Shown: positions 44,437 to 53,899, counted from the first letter of the stretch. The stretch is 64,000 nucleotides of DNA from Raoultibacter massiliensis (GCF_900199545.1 NZ_LT962671.1:2001414-2065413); one strand, 5' to 3'. The notes: a model not told the origin generated them from the letters alone. Made by a program: numbers and translations.

Positions 44437-46250
44437 TACTCCTCTACCAGCAGATCTACGAACGAGAACGTATTGCAGTCGACAAGGCCCCGGTTCGTCA
44501 GGCGCAGATCGGGCAGGCACGCAAGCGGGATGAGCGCCATCGTCATGAACGGCGAAGGCATGGTGCAGCCGATTTCGGCCCACGCCTCTTCGAGGCGGCC
44601 GACAAGCGCACTCACCTCTTCGGCGGGCTTTTCGCTCATGAGGCCCGCAACCGGCAACGGCACGTGACCGAGCACTTCGCCATCTGCCACAACAACCATG
44701 CCGCCGTCGGATTCGATCAGGGTATTGGCGGCCATCGCCATATCCTCGTCGTTCGTGCCGACCACGAGCAGGTTGTGCGCGTCGTGCGCGACGGTCGAAG
44801 CCATTGCGCCCCGCTTGATGCCGAACCCCTGGGTGAGGCCGTAGCCGAACGTGCCCGTCTCGTGGTGGCGTTCGAACACGAACGTCTTGAGGATGTCCGC
44901 CTCGACGTCGCTCTCGATGAGGCCGTCGTGCGCGGGAACCGTCAGGTGGCGCTCCTCATCGTCGACGCGGCCGCCCATAACGCCGATCACGCGCACCTTC
45001 GCCTCGGCCGCGTCGGCAGCAAGCCCCTGCGGGGCGATGGCGAACGAAGCGGACGTGATGGCGTCTTTGACATGGACGGAGTGCACCGCCCACTCAGGGT
45101 ACTCGAATGGCTCGGGCGCAAACAGAACCCGTCCGTTCTCGGCCACCACTTCGCCATCAATCAGCACGCGGGCAACCTCTATGCTATCGAGGTCCTTGAG
45201 GAACACGATGTCGGCGCACTTGCCCGGCGCGATGCTGCCCAAATCGTCGTTCATCTTGAAGCAGGTCGCACAGTTGATGGTGCACATCTGGATGGCGGTA
45301 ACGGCATCGATACCCTCCTCCATCGCACGCCTGATCAAGTAGTCGAGATGACCCTTCTCAACAAGCGTGTTGGGATGGTTGTCGTCAGATACGAGCACGG
45401 CGAAACGGCTGTCGACCTTGCCTTCGGCTACCACGGGGGCGAGTGCGGCAAGATCGTGCCAGGCGCTTCCCTCGCGCATCATCGCGTACATGCCGCGACG
45501 CATCTTCTCGAGCGCATCTTCCGCGCGCGTCGATTCATGGCAGCAGCAGATGCCGGATGCAATGTAAGCGTTCAAGCCGCGATCGGTTTCGGGAAGCGAA
45601 TAGTGACCCGTGACGGAATAACCCGCCTTAAGCGTTTCGGCCACTTCGCCGTGCGCGTGCTCGGAGCCCGAAAGAATGCCCGGGAAGTTCATCATCTCAC
45701 CGAGGCCAACAACGCTATCCCACGTCATGGTTTCAGCGATGTCATCGGGACCGATGGCCGAGCCGGTATCCTCGAACCCAGGCACGGCAGGCACGCACGA
45801 AGGGGTGGTTATCATCGTTTTCAGAGGAACGCGGCGCGCATCCTCGTCCATGATCCTTACGCCATCGAGCCCGAGCACGTTGCAGATTTCGTGCGGGTCC
45901 ATGTAGATGCCCGTCGTGCCGTGCGCCACCGTTGCGCGCGCATACTCGGCCACGCCGAGCATCGAAGACTCCACGTGAATGTGCCCGTCCAAGAAGCCGG
46001 GGGCGATATAGGACCCATCGGCCTTGATCACCGTCGTCTCGTCGCCGATGCAGTGATCGGCGTTTTCGCCCACGTAGGCAATGCGCCCCTTGGCAATGGC
46101 AACATCTATGCCCTCCTGGATCTCAGCTGTGCACACGTTGATGAGCTTTGCGTTCTTGATAACCGTTTCAGCAGGTTGAATGCCCTGCGCGACCGCCGAA
46201 AGCGTCGGCGCGACTTCCCACAGTTGATGCTTGCAAAAACGATTGATCAT
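44436..46250 (-). CDS. ade: Adenine deaminase
   Basis: A 604-aa amidohydrolase-fold enzyme converting adenine to hypoxanthine and ammonia. Seen: metal-binding GFLDGHIHVESS near residue 88, GTTGIYMDPHEICNVLG, the AdeC marker GHYSLPETDRGLNAY, VSDDNHPNTL, and the C-terminal domain with RHHETGTFGYGL and VAHDAHNLLVVG. Length is typical (about 590 aa). Single-gene unit. Its role is purine salvage; it is 9 kb from the cytosine-permease operon and not obviously linked to it. Confidence 0.95.
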   Translation of the reverse strand: MINRFCKHQLWEVAPTLSAVAQGIQPAETVIKNAKLINVCTAEIQEGIDVAIAKGRIAYVGENADHCIGDETTVIKADGSYIAPGFLDGHIHVESSMLGVAEYARATVAHGTTGIYMDPHEICNVLGLDGVRIMDEDARRVPLKTMITTPSCVPAVPGFEDTGSAIGPDDIAETMTWDSVVGLGEMMNFPGILSGSEHAHGEVAETLKAGYSVTGHYSLPETDRGLNAYIASGICCCHESTRAEDALEKMRRGMYAMMREGSAWHDLAALAPVVAEGKVDSRFAVLVSDDNHPNTLVEKGHLDYLIRRAMEEGIDAVTAIQMCTINCATCFKMNDDLGSIAPGKCADIVFLKDLDSIEVARVLIDGEVVAENGRVLFAPEPFEYPEWAVHSVHVKDAITSASFAIAPQGLAADAAEAKVRVIGVMGGRVDDEERHLTVPAHDGLIESDVEADILKTFVFERHHETGTFGYGLTQGFGIKRGAMASTVAHDAHNLLVVGTNDEDMAMAANTLIESDGGMVVVADGEVLGHVPLPVAGLMSEKPAEEVSALVGRLEEAWAEIGCTMPSPFMTMALIPLACLPDLRLTNRGLVDCNTFSFVDLLVEE

Positions 46251-46380
46251 GGCAGCCTCTTTCGCTCGAAGTGGTTCGAAATCCGATACCCCGAACGCTA
46301 CGCGAGCGCGGGCGATTCGTCAATGAGAATGCGCGCTCGCCCATCTTCTCGACAGACCGCAGATGCGTCGCGCAGGAATC

Positions 46381-46400
46381 GCCCCCCCCCGGGGGGGGGG
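46381..46400. other. C9-G10 homopolymer palindrome
   Basis: Nine C followed directly by ten G between the deaminase start and the VanZ-like stop. It can fold as a pure GC hairpin. Such a run is unusual and prone to length change and to sequencing error. Confidence 0.7.
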
Positions 46401-46492
46401 AGCATCGAGCAAGCAAGGCGCACGGCATTCAGACGGTCGCCCAAATGTCGTCGACGCCGGCGAAGCGTCGGGCCGCCGACGCAGGCGAAGGT

Positions 46493-47083
46493 CTAGCTCC
46501 GTTTGCGAAGCACCGCGAACGCCAACGCCGAACCGAGCGCGCCGCCGAGCGTGTCCACCGCCCAGTCGACGGGATCGCACATGCGCTCCGGCACGAAGTA
46601 CTGGTGGAATTCGTCGGTTGCCCCATAGGCGCTCGCGCAAACCAGCGCCACGATGCACGCGCGACGCAGCGGCATATGGAACCGCAGCGCGTTTGCAAGC
46701 AGCGCGCCGAAGACGGCGTACTCGCAGAAATGAGCGATCGAGTTGATGGCGTCGGCATCGGGGCCGAGCAACTGCGCCTGCACGTCTTTGAGCGCTTGGT
46801 AGATACTCGAGAAAAATCCCAGGTCGTTGTTGAGGTTCGATCCCGTATTCGCCGACATGAGGAAGATGAGGCCCGCCCAGAGGACGACAAGCGCCCAGCT
46901 GACGATGCGTGCGCGCCGGAAACGACCGGCGCGAGACGCACCCTCGCCCATGCCGCCATCGACAGCGTCACCCGCAGCATCCCCACCAACGCCCGTAGCG
47001 CCGTTGCCCGAATCGCCCGCGACAACATGTCCGAAGTCGCCATCGGAAGCGCCTGCAGACCGTATGTCGTTTTTCATCTTCAT
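46493..47083 (-). CDS. VanZ-like membrane protein
   Basis: A 196-aa protein. After an approximately 50-residue Gly/Asp-rich cytosolic head, it has four membrane segments and the VanZ family signature ATDEFHQYFVPERMCDPVDWAVDTLGG. The family includes the teicoplanin-resistance protein VanZ, but most members have unknown roles. The ATG at 47083 (or 47077) is preferred over the longer frame, though the ribosome site is weak. Not near the VanG-like ligase (15 kb away). Confidence 0.8.
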   Translation of the reverse strand: MKMKNDIRSAGASDGDFGHVVAGDSGNGATGVGGDAAGDAVDGGMGEGASRAGRFRRARIVSWALVVLWAGLIFLMSANTGSNLNNDLGFFSSIYQALKDVQAQLLGPDADAINSIAHFCEYAVFGALLANALRFHMPLRRACIVALVCASAYGATDEFHQYFVPERMCDPVDWAVDTLGGALGSALAFAVLRKRS

Positions 47084-47280
47084 GGGATAAAGCTTACCAC
47101 AGCGCTTTGGTCCAAACGGCCGGCCAACGCCGCTTGGCAATCAAGCGCCAGCATTGCCAAATCATCCCCGAGCAAGCATCCAGACGGAGGCAGGCCATTC
47201 GCACAACCAGATACTCAGCTACCGGCAGGTCATTCCAGCAACCGATGCCCGGCAAACCGCCCGCGCAACCGAAGCGCCCG

Positions 47281-47362
47281 GCCACCTCCGGCTCGCCTGC
47301 ATAAGCGAACGTCAGCCTGCCACCTCCAGCTCGCCTGCATAAGCGAACGTCAGCCTGCCACC
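47281..47362. repeat. 38-bp tandem repeat, two copies plus a fragment
   Basis: GCCACCTCC-GCTCGCCTGC-ATAAGCGAACGTCAGCCT occurs at 47281 and 47319 with one mismatch, then GCCACC starts a third copy. It is in a gene-free stretch before the family C hairpin. Confidence 0.7.
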
Positions 47363-47370
47363 ATCCCGTT

Positions 47371-47597
47371 CGTGAGAAAAAAGACGACCTTGGTGCAGAT
47401 TATTTCGGTTTTGCATGCTCGGGGCCTACCGCTCCGCCCTGAGAATCGCAAACATGCTGACAGGAAACCCATCGACCAGGTACCCTTCCGACCTTACCGA
47501 TTTACCCTTTTCCTCGATGGTAAAAAGCAGAACAGCCCGAGCGAAAAGAGCGTACAAAACCGAAATAATCTGTACCCAGACAGCATTTTTTCTCACG
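47371..47597. repeat. 227-bp hairpin element, family C
   Basis: Outer arms CGTGAGAAAAAA (47371-47382) and TTTTTTCTCACG (47586-47597) are perfect; 13 unmatched bases follow on each side; then CAGATTATTTCGGTTTTG (47396-47413) is exactly mirrored at 47555-47572. The symmetry of the unmatched 13-nt steps is striking. No gene inside. A possible diverged copy of the inner arm lies near 47960-47985. Confidence 0.6.
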
Positions 47598-48120
47598 AGC
47601 AGCCATTTCGATACGAAATCAACGGCGCGCAGGCCCCTCGTTCCAACCTCCCACCAAGCCGCGCGCACCCTGGGCACAACCCGCACCACCAGCCCAACGC
47701 GAACTGCGCCATTCCTCACGTAAGCCGCGCCCGCATCGCTTTGGGCGCAGACTATTGCCGACAATCCGTTCCGCGCAGAAAAGCCTTGATCTCGAGACAG
47801 AAAATTGCGGATTGGGCGCCGAAAATGCCTGCGAAAGCCGAATCGCGCAACAAGCAACCCTCCCCCAAGAGGACGCTTCCAAAGCCGAACTCTTGACCTA
47901 GCGTTTTCAGAAGCTCCCACGCAAACGGCCATCAGCACCTCTATCGGCAAGAGCCCGAACCGCAAATACCTGTACCCGAACCCGTCTTTTCCCGCGCAAA
48001 CCCAAACGGCGAACACGCCGTCCAGAAAGACACCCGAAGGCCACTCCGATCGCTTCTTCAACGATAGAGAGACCCTGTTCAACTATTTCACCAGGCGCTT
48101 TACCTAAAGTTGAAAAAAGT
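47598..48120. other. Gene-free stretch
   Basis: No credible coding region on either strand: the longest frames lack ribosome sites, a domain pattern and normal codon use. There is a short CAATCCG/CGGATTG pairing near 47760-47815 and a sequence near 47960 like the inner arm of the family C element, so it may be decayed repeat DNA. Confidence 0.5.
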
Positions 48121-48144
48121 CTATTGTTCTTGTGGCAAACGTTG

Positions 48145-48150
48145 TATAAT
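48145..48150 (+). promoter_or_regulatory. Consensus -10 of the small-RNA candidate
   Basis: TATAAT in GTTGTATAATAACGG, with TATTGT 17 bp upstream as a weak -35. Its position predicts a start near 48157. Confidence 0.65.
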
Positions 48151-48156
48151 AACGGC

Positions 48157-48285
48157 TGCGTTAATGAAGGAAACACTTCAACGAGTTTCGGCAAAGATAA
48201 GGATTCTGTTTTTTGGAGGGGGCAGGATCTTTCATCTTTGCCGAAACGCTTTCAGGGGCGGTGAGCATTCACCGCCCGTTTTATT
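48157..48285 (+). ncRNA. Candidate structured small RNA, about 129 nt
   Basis: It begins after a perfect -10 and ends in a strong intrinsic terminator (GGGCGGTGA-GCAT-TCACCGCCC-GTTTTATT, 48256-48285). The body forms a 14-bp perfect stem GTTTCGGCAAAGAT (48185-48198) with ATCTTTGCCGAAAC (48234-48247), extended inside by ATTCTG/CAGGAT, leaving a loop TTTTTTGGAGGGGG. It has no open frame. The G-rich loop resembles a ribosome-binding site. I do not recognise it as 6S, tmRNA or RNase P. Confidence 0.65.
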
Positions 48286-48520
48286 GCCCGAACGTCACCG
48301 TGGTCAGCGGCGGGAATCCACCGCCCACGCAAACGAAGGCAACCCGCCCCGTGATGCGCCAAACGACCAGACAGCTCGCCCCATGGCGTGTCAGACAATC
48401 GGGGGACGCGCCTTGCGATGTGTCAAGCAACCAGGCAACCGCCCTGCAGCGCACCCCGCGGCCAGAAAATCCGCCATCCGACAGACCGACCAGCATGAGG
48501 GTTCACCTTTTTCGTGAACC

Positions 48521-48728
48521 AAAATCGATATTTCTGCCGAAAAGAACCGATCTGAAGAGATTTTCCTCACCTGGATACGCTGGCGAGGCTCACCGAGGAA
48601 GCACCGCTTAAGGCGGCTATCGCACAAGCCTTTGGCCTGGCCCTTTCCAAGGTTGCAACCAAGCTTGGCGCCAGCTTGCAGGCACGCGCCTTCAGATCGG
48701 TGTTTTTCGGCGAAAATCGGCAGATCGG
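48521..48728. repeat. 208-bp hairpin element, family A, copy 2
   Basis: Inverted arms at 48521-48557 and 48689-48728. Both hold GCCGAAAA-N3-CCGATCTGAAG, which is also the core of copy 1 at 60618-60846. Arms match at 19 of 22 core positions. Between the sRNA candidate and the recR region. Confidence 0.55.
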
Positions 48729-48759
48729 CGTGTGTTTTGAGGAGAGACGCGGCAAGGCT

Positions 48760-48954
48760 ATGGCTTACGAACACGATCCGCTTGCAAGCTGCTATCTCGT
48801 CACGTTCTCCGAAAGCTACGCCGATGCGGTCGAGCCGGCCCGGAAGCTCGTGCGGGCGCAAATCGCCGCAACGCAGCAAGGTGCAGCGAATACGCAGAGC
48901 ACCTTCATGAGCTTAAGTCAGCGTGCAGTCAAGCGGCAACGTGCCTTCGAATAG
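48760..48954 (+). CDS. Possible small hypothetical protein
   Basis: A 64-codon frame from ATG 48760, MAYEHDPLASCYLVTFSESY onward, ending SQRAVKRQRAFE. Its codon use looks like real coding sequence (mostly G/C at third positions with normal residue mix). GAGGAG lies rather far upstream, so the ribosome site is poor. It may be a genuine small gene or the remnant of a longer one interrupted by the family A element. It is convergent with recR. No family recognised. Confidence 0.3.
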   Translation: MAYEHDPLASCYLVTFSESYADAVEPARKLVRAQIAATQQGAANTQSTFMSLSQRAVKRQRAFE

Positions 48955-48990
48955 AGGCTGCCGAAAAACAACTCGCAGATCGTCGCGCAC

Positions 48991-49587
48991 TTACAGCGTG
49001 CGCCTGCTTTCGATGGCGCGGCCGAGGGTCACCTCGTCGGCGAACTCGAGGTCGCCGCCAACGGGCAGGCCGCTCGCAAGACGCGTGACCTTGATGCCCA
49101 TCGGCTTGATGAGGCGAGCGAGGTACGTCGCCGTCGTCTCGCCCTCAACGTTGGGATTGGTGGCAAGCAGCACTTCGCCCACTTCTTCGGACGCCAATCG
49201 CGAAAGCAGCGGAGCGATATGGAGATCGTCGGGGCCGATCCCCTCCATGGGGGAAAGCGCACCGCCCAGAACGTGATAGGTGCCCGAAAACGCCGCCGTG
49301 CGCTCGATGGGCGGAATATCGCGCGGCTCGCTTACCACGCAGATTATCGCCTGATCGCGCTTTGGCGAAGCGCAGATCTCGCAGAGTTCGTCCTCGGCGT
49401 AGTTGAAGCAGCGGGAGCAGAATCGGACGGTTTCCTTCACCTCGGCGATCGCCTCCGACAACCGCATGGCCGTCGCCTTATCGGTGTTGAGAATCCAATA
49501 CGCGATGCGCTGCGCCGACTTCGGGCCAACGCCCGGCAGTCGCTCGAGTTCGTCAAGCAGCTTCTGTATGGACGGCGCAGCGTTCAC
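48991..49587 (-). CDS. recR: Recombination protein RecR
   Basis: A 198-aa cytosolic protein that acts with RecF and RecO to load RecA at gaps. N-terminal helix-hairpin-helix [17 protein letters not shown], zinc finger [16 protein letters not shown] near 57-72, then the Toprim domain with [19 protein letters not shown] and [16 protein letters not shown]. Length is typical. It is 10 bp after the YbaB-family gene and follows dnaX in the common dnaX-ybaB-recR order. Confidence 0.97.
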   Translation of the reverse strand: MNAAPSIQKLLDELERLPGVGPKSAQRIAYWILNTDKATAMRLSEAIAEVKETVRFCSRCFNYAEDELCEICASPKRDQAIICVVSEPRDIPPIERTAAFSGTYHVLGGALSPMEGIGPDDLHIAPLLSRLASEEVGEVLLATNPNVEGETTATYLARLIKPMGIKVTRLASGLPVGGDLEFADEVTLGRAIESRRTL

Positions 49588-49597
49588 GACGCGTTTC

Positions 49598-49906
49598 CTA
49601 CATCAAGCCGGGGATGTTCATGCCGCCCGTGATGGAATTCAAGCGAGACGAACTTGCCTCGCCGACTCCCCGCAGCGCTTCGTTCACCGCAGCGAGAACC
49701 ATATCCTCGAGCATTTCGACATCCTCGGGATCGACGGCATCTTTGTCGATTTCGATGCTCTTGATCGTCATGTCGCCGAGTGCCACGGCCTTCACCATGC
49801 CGCCTCCGGCAGTGGCCTCGAAGGTCATATCCTTGATCTCGTCCTGCGCACGGGCAAGCTCCATCTGCATCTTCTGAGCCTGCTTCATCATCTTCTTCAT
49901 ATCCAT
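49598..49906 (-). CDS. YbaB/EbfC family nucleoid-associated protein
   Basis: A 102-aa DNA-binding protein: [20 protein letters not shown], then [18 protein letters not shown], the family core. It forms dimers and binds DNA, with roles in nucleoid organisation. It is between dnaX and recR, as in most bacteria. The ATG at 49906 is preceded by AAGGAG. Confidence 0.95.
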   Translation of the reverse strand: MDMKKMMKQAQKMQMELARAQDEIKDMTFEATAGGGMVKAVALGDMTIKSIEIDKDAVDPEDVEMLEDMVLAAVNEALRGVGEASSSRLNSITGGMNIPGLM

Positions 49907-49960
49907 TGCGGTACTCCTTCGTCGTTATCGCTTGCCACCGGCTCCGCCGCGCGAGCCGGG

Positions 49961-52105
49961 CTAATCAACTTCCTCGATGGTGAACCCCTCGCCGAATCCC
50001 GCCGCGAGAATCGATTCTATATCGCCCTCCCCCGCAGACGCGCCGCCCTGTTTCGGAACAGCCTCTTGCACGGGAGGCGAAGAGGGCTGCGCCGGTTGGG
50101 GCGCGGCAGATGTCGAACCGGACGCTGGAGATGCCGAAGACGCCGACGAAAAGGCTGCCGCCACAGGCGCGTCATCCGCATCAGGGGCAACGTACACGTC
50201 GTCGTAGGCATCGATCGGGGGCAGATCGGGTTCGGGCGCACCGTATGCCGGCGGGGACGCAGCGGCGCTTTTCGCCGCAATGGGGACGGCGGGAGCGACC
50301 GCCGCCGCGCTGGCTTGACCCGCCGAAGGCCGCGGCTGCTGATGGCTTGCGGATGCGACGGGCTGCACGCTCGACGAAGCCAAAGGCTGAGGAGCGCTCG
50401 CCTGCGCAGCGCCAGGCGCAGCGGCTGCGCCCTTGCCCTGTGCATAGCGGAACGGAACCTCGGTGCCCGCCGCCTGGTCGAGCGCCGCTTTCACCACCTC
50501 GAACACTTCCGGCTTCTGCACGGCGTTGTACGCAAAGGCGTTCTCGGTCTGGAATTCGATGATGATACCGCCGCTCTCGGCGTCGTACACGGCTTTCGTA
50601 TTGAGGAAAAGCACGCCGTAAGCGGCTTTGGCCTTTTTGATGGAAGAAAGCGCCGCCTGCCAGATTCGCTGCAGGGCCGCAGGGTTATCGAGACCGCTTG
50701 CCGGAGCGCCTCGGCTTTCCGCGGAAGCCTCGGCCGCAGGCGCAGAAGCGGCAGCCGATTCGTCGCCAGCAGGGTCGAACGCAGAAACGGGCTCGGCCGC
50801 TGCGGGGATGGCAGCAGGCTGGGCTGACGCGACAGCTTGCTCGGGAGCCTGCTGCGGCTGCGCAATGCGAGCGGCGCTTGCCGCAACCTGCTGAACCGCA
50901 GGCGCCGCCGGCGCGGCAGCGGCTTGAGCCGGGGCAGACGACGAGACGACGTGAGCAACTGCGGAATAGCCCGATTCGAGCGCCTCGATGCGCTCGGCGA
51001 GCGACTCGAGCGTAAGATCGGAGTCGGGACGAACCATGCGCGTGAGCGCAATCTCGAAGGAAAGGCGCGGATTGGTCGACGTCTTGAGCTCGGCGGACAG
51101 ATCGCCGAGAACGCCGAGCAGCCTCGCCAGACGGTCGGGCCCGAACAATTCCATCTCGCTGACGAGTTCCCGGCGGGTCGCTTCGCTCACCTCGAGCGCC
51201 GTATCGGCGCCCGCAAGCGCGAGCACGTACATGTTGCGAATGTGTTCGGCTAGATCGCGGGTAAACTGCGCTAGATCCGCACCCGTTTCAATGTATTCGG
51301 CCGTCCACGTAAAGCACGATGCGATATCGCGCGCACCCACGAAGCGGACGATCTCCGCCATGTCGTTGGTATCGAGCGATCCGAGCAAGCGCTCGGCATT
51401 CTCGAGCGTAACCTTGCCTTCGCCGAACGCGATGACCTGCTCGAGCGAAGTGAGCGCGTTGCGCATCCCGCCTTCGGCGCGGTACGCGATGAGATCGAGC
51501 GCATCGCCTTCGAACTCTACATCCTCGGCCACGCAGATGGCGCCGAGACGCGATACGATGGCCTCGGAGGAAATGCGGCGAAAATCGAAGCGCTGGCAGC
51601 GCGAATGGATGGTTTCGGGAACCTTCTGCGGATCAGTCGTGCACAAGATGAACACGACGTGCGACGGCGGCTCCTCGAGCGTCTTCAAAAGAGCGTTGAA
51701 CGCGGCCGTCGAGAGCATGTGGACCTCGTCGATGATGTAAACCTTGCTGCGCCCGCGGGTCGGCGCGAACTGCACGCGTCCTATGATCTCCTCGCGAACG
51801 TTCTCGACGCCCGTGCGGCTCGCCGCGTCGAGCTCGTAGACGTCAGGATGCGTGCCGTTGGCGATTTCCGTGCAGTTCGTGCAGGTGCCGTCCGGCTCAG
51901 CCGTCGGCCCCTTCTCGCACAGAAGCGCTTTGGCAAGCAGGCGCGCCGTAGTTGTTTTGCCCGTACCGCGCGGTCCGGTGAACAGATACGCATGACTGAC
52001 CTTGTCCTGTTCGATCGCGTTTTTGATCGTGCGCTCGATATGCTCCTGCCCCACCACATCCTCGAAGATCTGGGGGCGGTATTTCCTGTACAGTGCCTCT
52101 GCCAT
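49961..52105 (-). CDS. dnaX: DNA polymerase III subunits gamma/tau
   Basis: A 714-aa clamp-loader ATPase. Walker A TGPRGTGKT at 43-51, zinc-binding Cys63, Cys75 and Cys78, Walker B IIDEVH at 124-129, sensor TTDPQK and the arginine finger SRC at 168-170. Domain III follows to about 370. The C-terminal half is long, Ala/Pro/Gln-rich and probably disordered, with a short structured tau-like segment (AALSSIKKAKAAYGVLFLN). No obvious slippery site for a gamma form was seen. It is adjacent to ybaB-recR and, upstream, dedA. Confidence 0.97.
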   Translation of the reverse strand: MAEALYRKYRPQIFEDVVGQEHIERTIKNAIEQDKVSHAYLFTGPRGTGKTTTARLLAKALLCEKGPTAEPDGTCTNCTEIANGTHPDVYELDAASRTGVENVREEIIGRVQFAPTRGRSKVYIIDEVHMLSTAAFNALLKTLEEPPSHVVFILCTTDPQKVPETIHSRCQRFDFRRISSEAIVSRLGAICVAEDVEFEGDALDLIAYRAEGGMRNALTSLEQVIAFGEGKVTLENAERLLGSLDTNDMAEIVRFVGARDIASCFTWTAEYIETGADLAQFTRDLAEHIRNMYVLALAGADTALEVSEATRRELVSEMELFGPDRLARLLGVLGDLSAELKTSTNPRLSFEIALTRMVRPDSDLTLESLAERIEALESGYSAVAHVVSSSAPAQAAAAPAAPAVQQVAASAARIAQPQQAPEQAVASAQPAAIPAAAEPVSAFDPAGDESAAASAPAAEASAESRGAPASGLDNPAALQRIWQAALSSIKKAKAAYGVLFLNTKAVYDAESGGIIIEFQTENAFAYNAVQKPEVFEVVKAALDQAAGTEVPFRYAQGKGAAAAPGAAQASAPQPLASSSVQPVASASHQQPRPSAGQASAAAVAPAVPIAAKSAAASPPAYGAPEPDLPPIDAYDDVYVAPDADDAPVAAAFSSASSASPASGSTSAAPQPAQPSSPPVQEAVPKQGGASAGEGDIESILAAGFGEGFTIEEVD

Positions 52106-52106
52106 G

Positions 52107-52757
52107 TTATCGCTTCTTTCCGAACTTCGCCTTGAGCACGCCGCCGACTGCGGGGATAAGCGAGATGAGCACGATCGCCACGATCACGAGCTCGAAGTGC
52201 TCCTGCACGACGGGAATGCCTCCGAAAAAGTAACCGAGCAGCGTGAACACCGACGACCAGACGATGCCGCCGAGCACGTTGAAGAGGAAGAATTTCCTGT
52301 AATGCATGCGTCCCATACCGGCGAAAAACGGTACGAACGTGCGGATGAACGGGAAGAATCTGCCGAGGAAGATGGCAAGCGGACCGTATTTGTCGAGCAT
52401 GGCCTCTGTCTTCTCGATGCGTTCAGGAGTCATCGATTTGACGCGCCCCGAATCGATGATGCGCCTGCCGAACTCGCGGCCGATCCAGTAGTTGCACTGG
52501 TCGCCGACGATGGCGGCCACCCACACCACGGGCAGCAGAATGGCCAGGTTCAGCCCTTGCCCGTCGGCAGCGAAGAAGCCTGCCGTGAACAGAAGCGAAT
52601 CACCCGGCAGAAACGGCATGATGACCACGCCGGTCTCGATGAAGATGATGAGGAAGATGGGGCCGTATGCACCAAGGGGACCGAGGCTCGATATCCATTC
52701 CGCAATGAAGCTACGAGGGTCTTGGAGCAGGTCGATGAAGAACTGGATGATTTCCAT
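52107..52757 (-). CDS. DedA family membrane protein
   Basis: A 216-aa protein with about five membrane segments. DedA/VTT motifs: FIETGVVIMPFLPGDSLLF near residue 40, GRFFPFIRTFVPFFAGMGRM near 125 (re-entrant-loop arginines) and NVLGGIVWSS. The family includes undecaprenyl-phosphate and phospholipid flippases. It starts a unit with dnaX, whose start overlaps its end closely (1 bp gap). Confidence 0.93.
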   Translation of the reverse strand: MEIIQFFIDLLQDPRSFIAEWISSLGPLGAYGPIFLIIFIETGVVIMPFLPGDSLLFTAGFFAADGQGLNLAILLPVVWVAAIVGDQCNYWIGREFGRRIIDSGRVKSMTPERIEKTEAMLDKYGPLAIFLGRFFPFIRTFVPFFAGMGRMHYRKFFLFNVLGGIVWSSVFTLLGYFFGGIPVVQEHFELVIVAIVLISLIPAVGGVLKAKFGKKR

Positions 52758-52794
52758 TGCAACCTATCGCATCGCGCGTACAACGTCGAACATG

Positions 52795-52906
52795 CAAGTA
52801 TCCCGAATAGGCAAGGGCGCTCGTCAGCGGTCCCTTATGGCTGCTTCCTCCCGGACCTGACCAGGTTCAGAACTTGGCGCCGCCCTAGCCCATTCGAGAT
52901 ACTCGA
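52795..52906 (-). ncRNA. ffs: Signal recognition particle RNA (bacterial small type)
   Basis: The minus strand carries the universally conserved core GTCAGGTCCGGGAGGAAGCAGCC, here split as GGTCAGGTCCGG and GAGGAAGCAGCC with the apical tetraloop. The flanks pair over about 25 nt (AGTATC-CGAAT-GGC-AGGGCG on both sides). The ends are set by this pairing, so are approximate. A TATACT -10 lies at 52921-52926. It binds Ffh in co-translational membrane targeting. Confidence 0.93.
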
Positions 52907-53018
52907 TCTTGAACCAGACCAGTATAGACGAACCCGCCGCAAGCGCCTGCGCATCAACCGCCGAAGCAACCAAATTCACACAGACCCCAGAGCATCCGGA
53001 CAGACGCCCAGGGTCGGC

Positions 53019-53699
53019 TCACTGCGTTTTCGCGATTCCCTTCGCCTGCTTCTTCTTCGCCTTCGGCGCGTAGTCTTTCATGCTTTCGATCGCGCCGCCC
53101 GCGACCTCCCAGAAGTACAGGCTCGCGATGCTGTTGTACGGCGAATAACGGCGGCGGTACTTCTCGAACAGGTCGCGCGGGATCCTTCGATGGTGATGCA
53201 CCATGCGCATCCCCTTCTGAATGCCGAGATCACCGAAGCTCAAAACGTCCTTGCGCTGGAGCGAGAAGATCATGAGCATCTCGGCCGTCCATACGCCGAT
53301 GCCGTCGAGAGCGCAGAGGTCGCGGCACACCTCCTCGTCGGATTTGGTGTGCAGCGCCTCGAGGTCGAGCGCGCCTGCCGCAACCTTCTCGCCCGCATTG
53401 CGAATGTAGCGCGCCTTCGAAAACGTCATACCGAACTTCTGCAGCTCTTCGATGGAAGCCGACGCGATGCCTTCGGGCGTAATCGCGCCGAGGCCCTCGA
53501 CCATGCGGCCCCATACCGTCTGAGCCGCCTTGCCCGATATCTGCTGCGAAACGATGGAATCGATCAGAGACTCGAACACGTCGACATGCACTTCGCGCTT
53601 GATGGGGCCGATCCGCTCGATGACCTCGGCCAGGCGCTTGTCTTTCGCCTTGAGGTAAGCAAGCTCTTCGTCGCCGTATTCGAAGTAGCGCGTCTCCAT
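53019..53699 (-). CDS. DNA-3-methyladenine glycosylase (HhH-GPD superfamily)
   Basis: A 226-aa base-excision repair enzyme of the AlkA-like type. The helix-hairpin-helix and catalytic loop are LCALDGIGVWTAEMLMIFSL followed by DVLSFGDLG, in which Asp is the catalytic residue. The N-terminal VSQQISGKAAQTVWGRM is the usual substrate-pocket helix. A Lys-rich tail KAKKKQAKG closes it. It lacks an FeS cluster. Single gene; DNA binding only in the cytosol. Confidence 0.92.
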   Translation of the reverse strand: METRYFEYGDEELAYLKAKDKRLAEVIERIGPIKREVHVDVFESLIDSIVSQQISGKAAQTVWGRMVEGLGAITPEGIASASIEELQKFGMTFSKARYIRNAGEKVAAGALDLEALHTKSDEEVCRDLCALDGIGVWTAEMLMIFSLQRKDVLSFGDLGIQKGMRMVHHHRRIPRDLFEKYRRRYSPYNSIASLYFWEVAGGAIESMKDYAPKAKKKQAKGIAKTQ

Positions 53700-53899
53700 G
53701 AAGCCGCCTTTCGCCGATATAGAACACCCGTGCGTGTTTCACATTATCATTGTACATGATGGGCGGCAAAAATGAACGAACCGAAACCGCCTCGGAAGAG
53801 AACGGTGTCGAACCGATTCGAGGGACACCGCTAAAAGCGCACGCCGGGAGCCGCATCAAGCCCCCGGCGCTATGATATGCGCGCTAGAATTCCGATGCG

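Noticed and set aside
47426..48082. 218-codon minus-strand frame in the gene-poor region
   Set aside because: Composition rich in Arg/Val/Gly with no domain, no ribosome site, and it runs through the family C hairpin arm.
48391..48879. 162-codon minus-strand frame upstream of recR
   Set aside because: It covers the family A element arms and is antisense to a better-looking small frame; no ribosome site.
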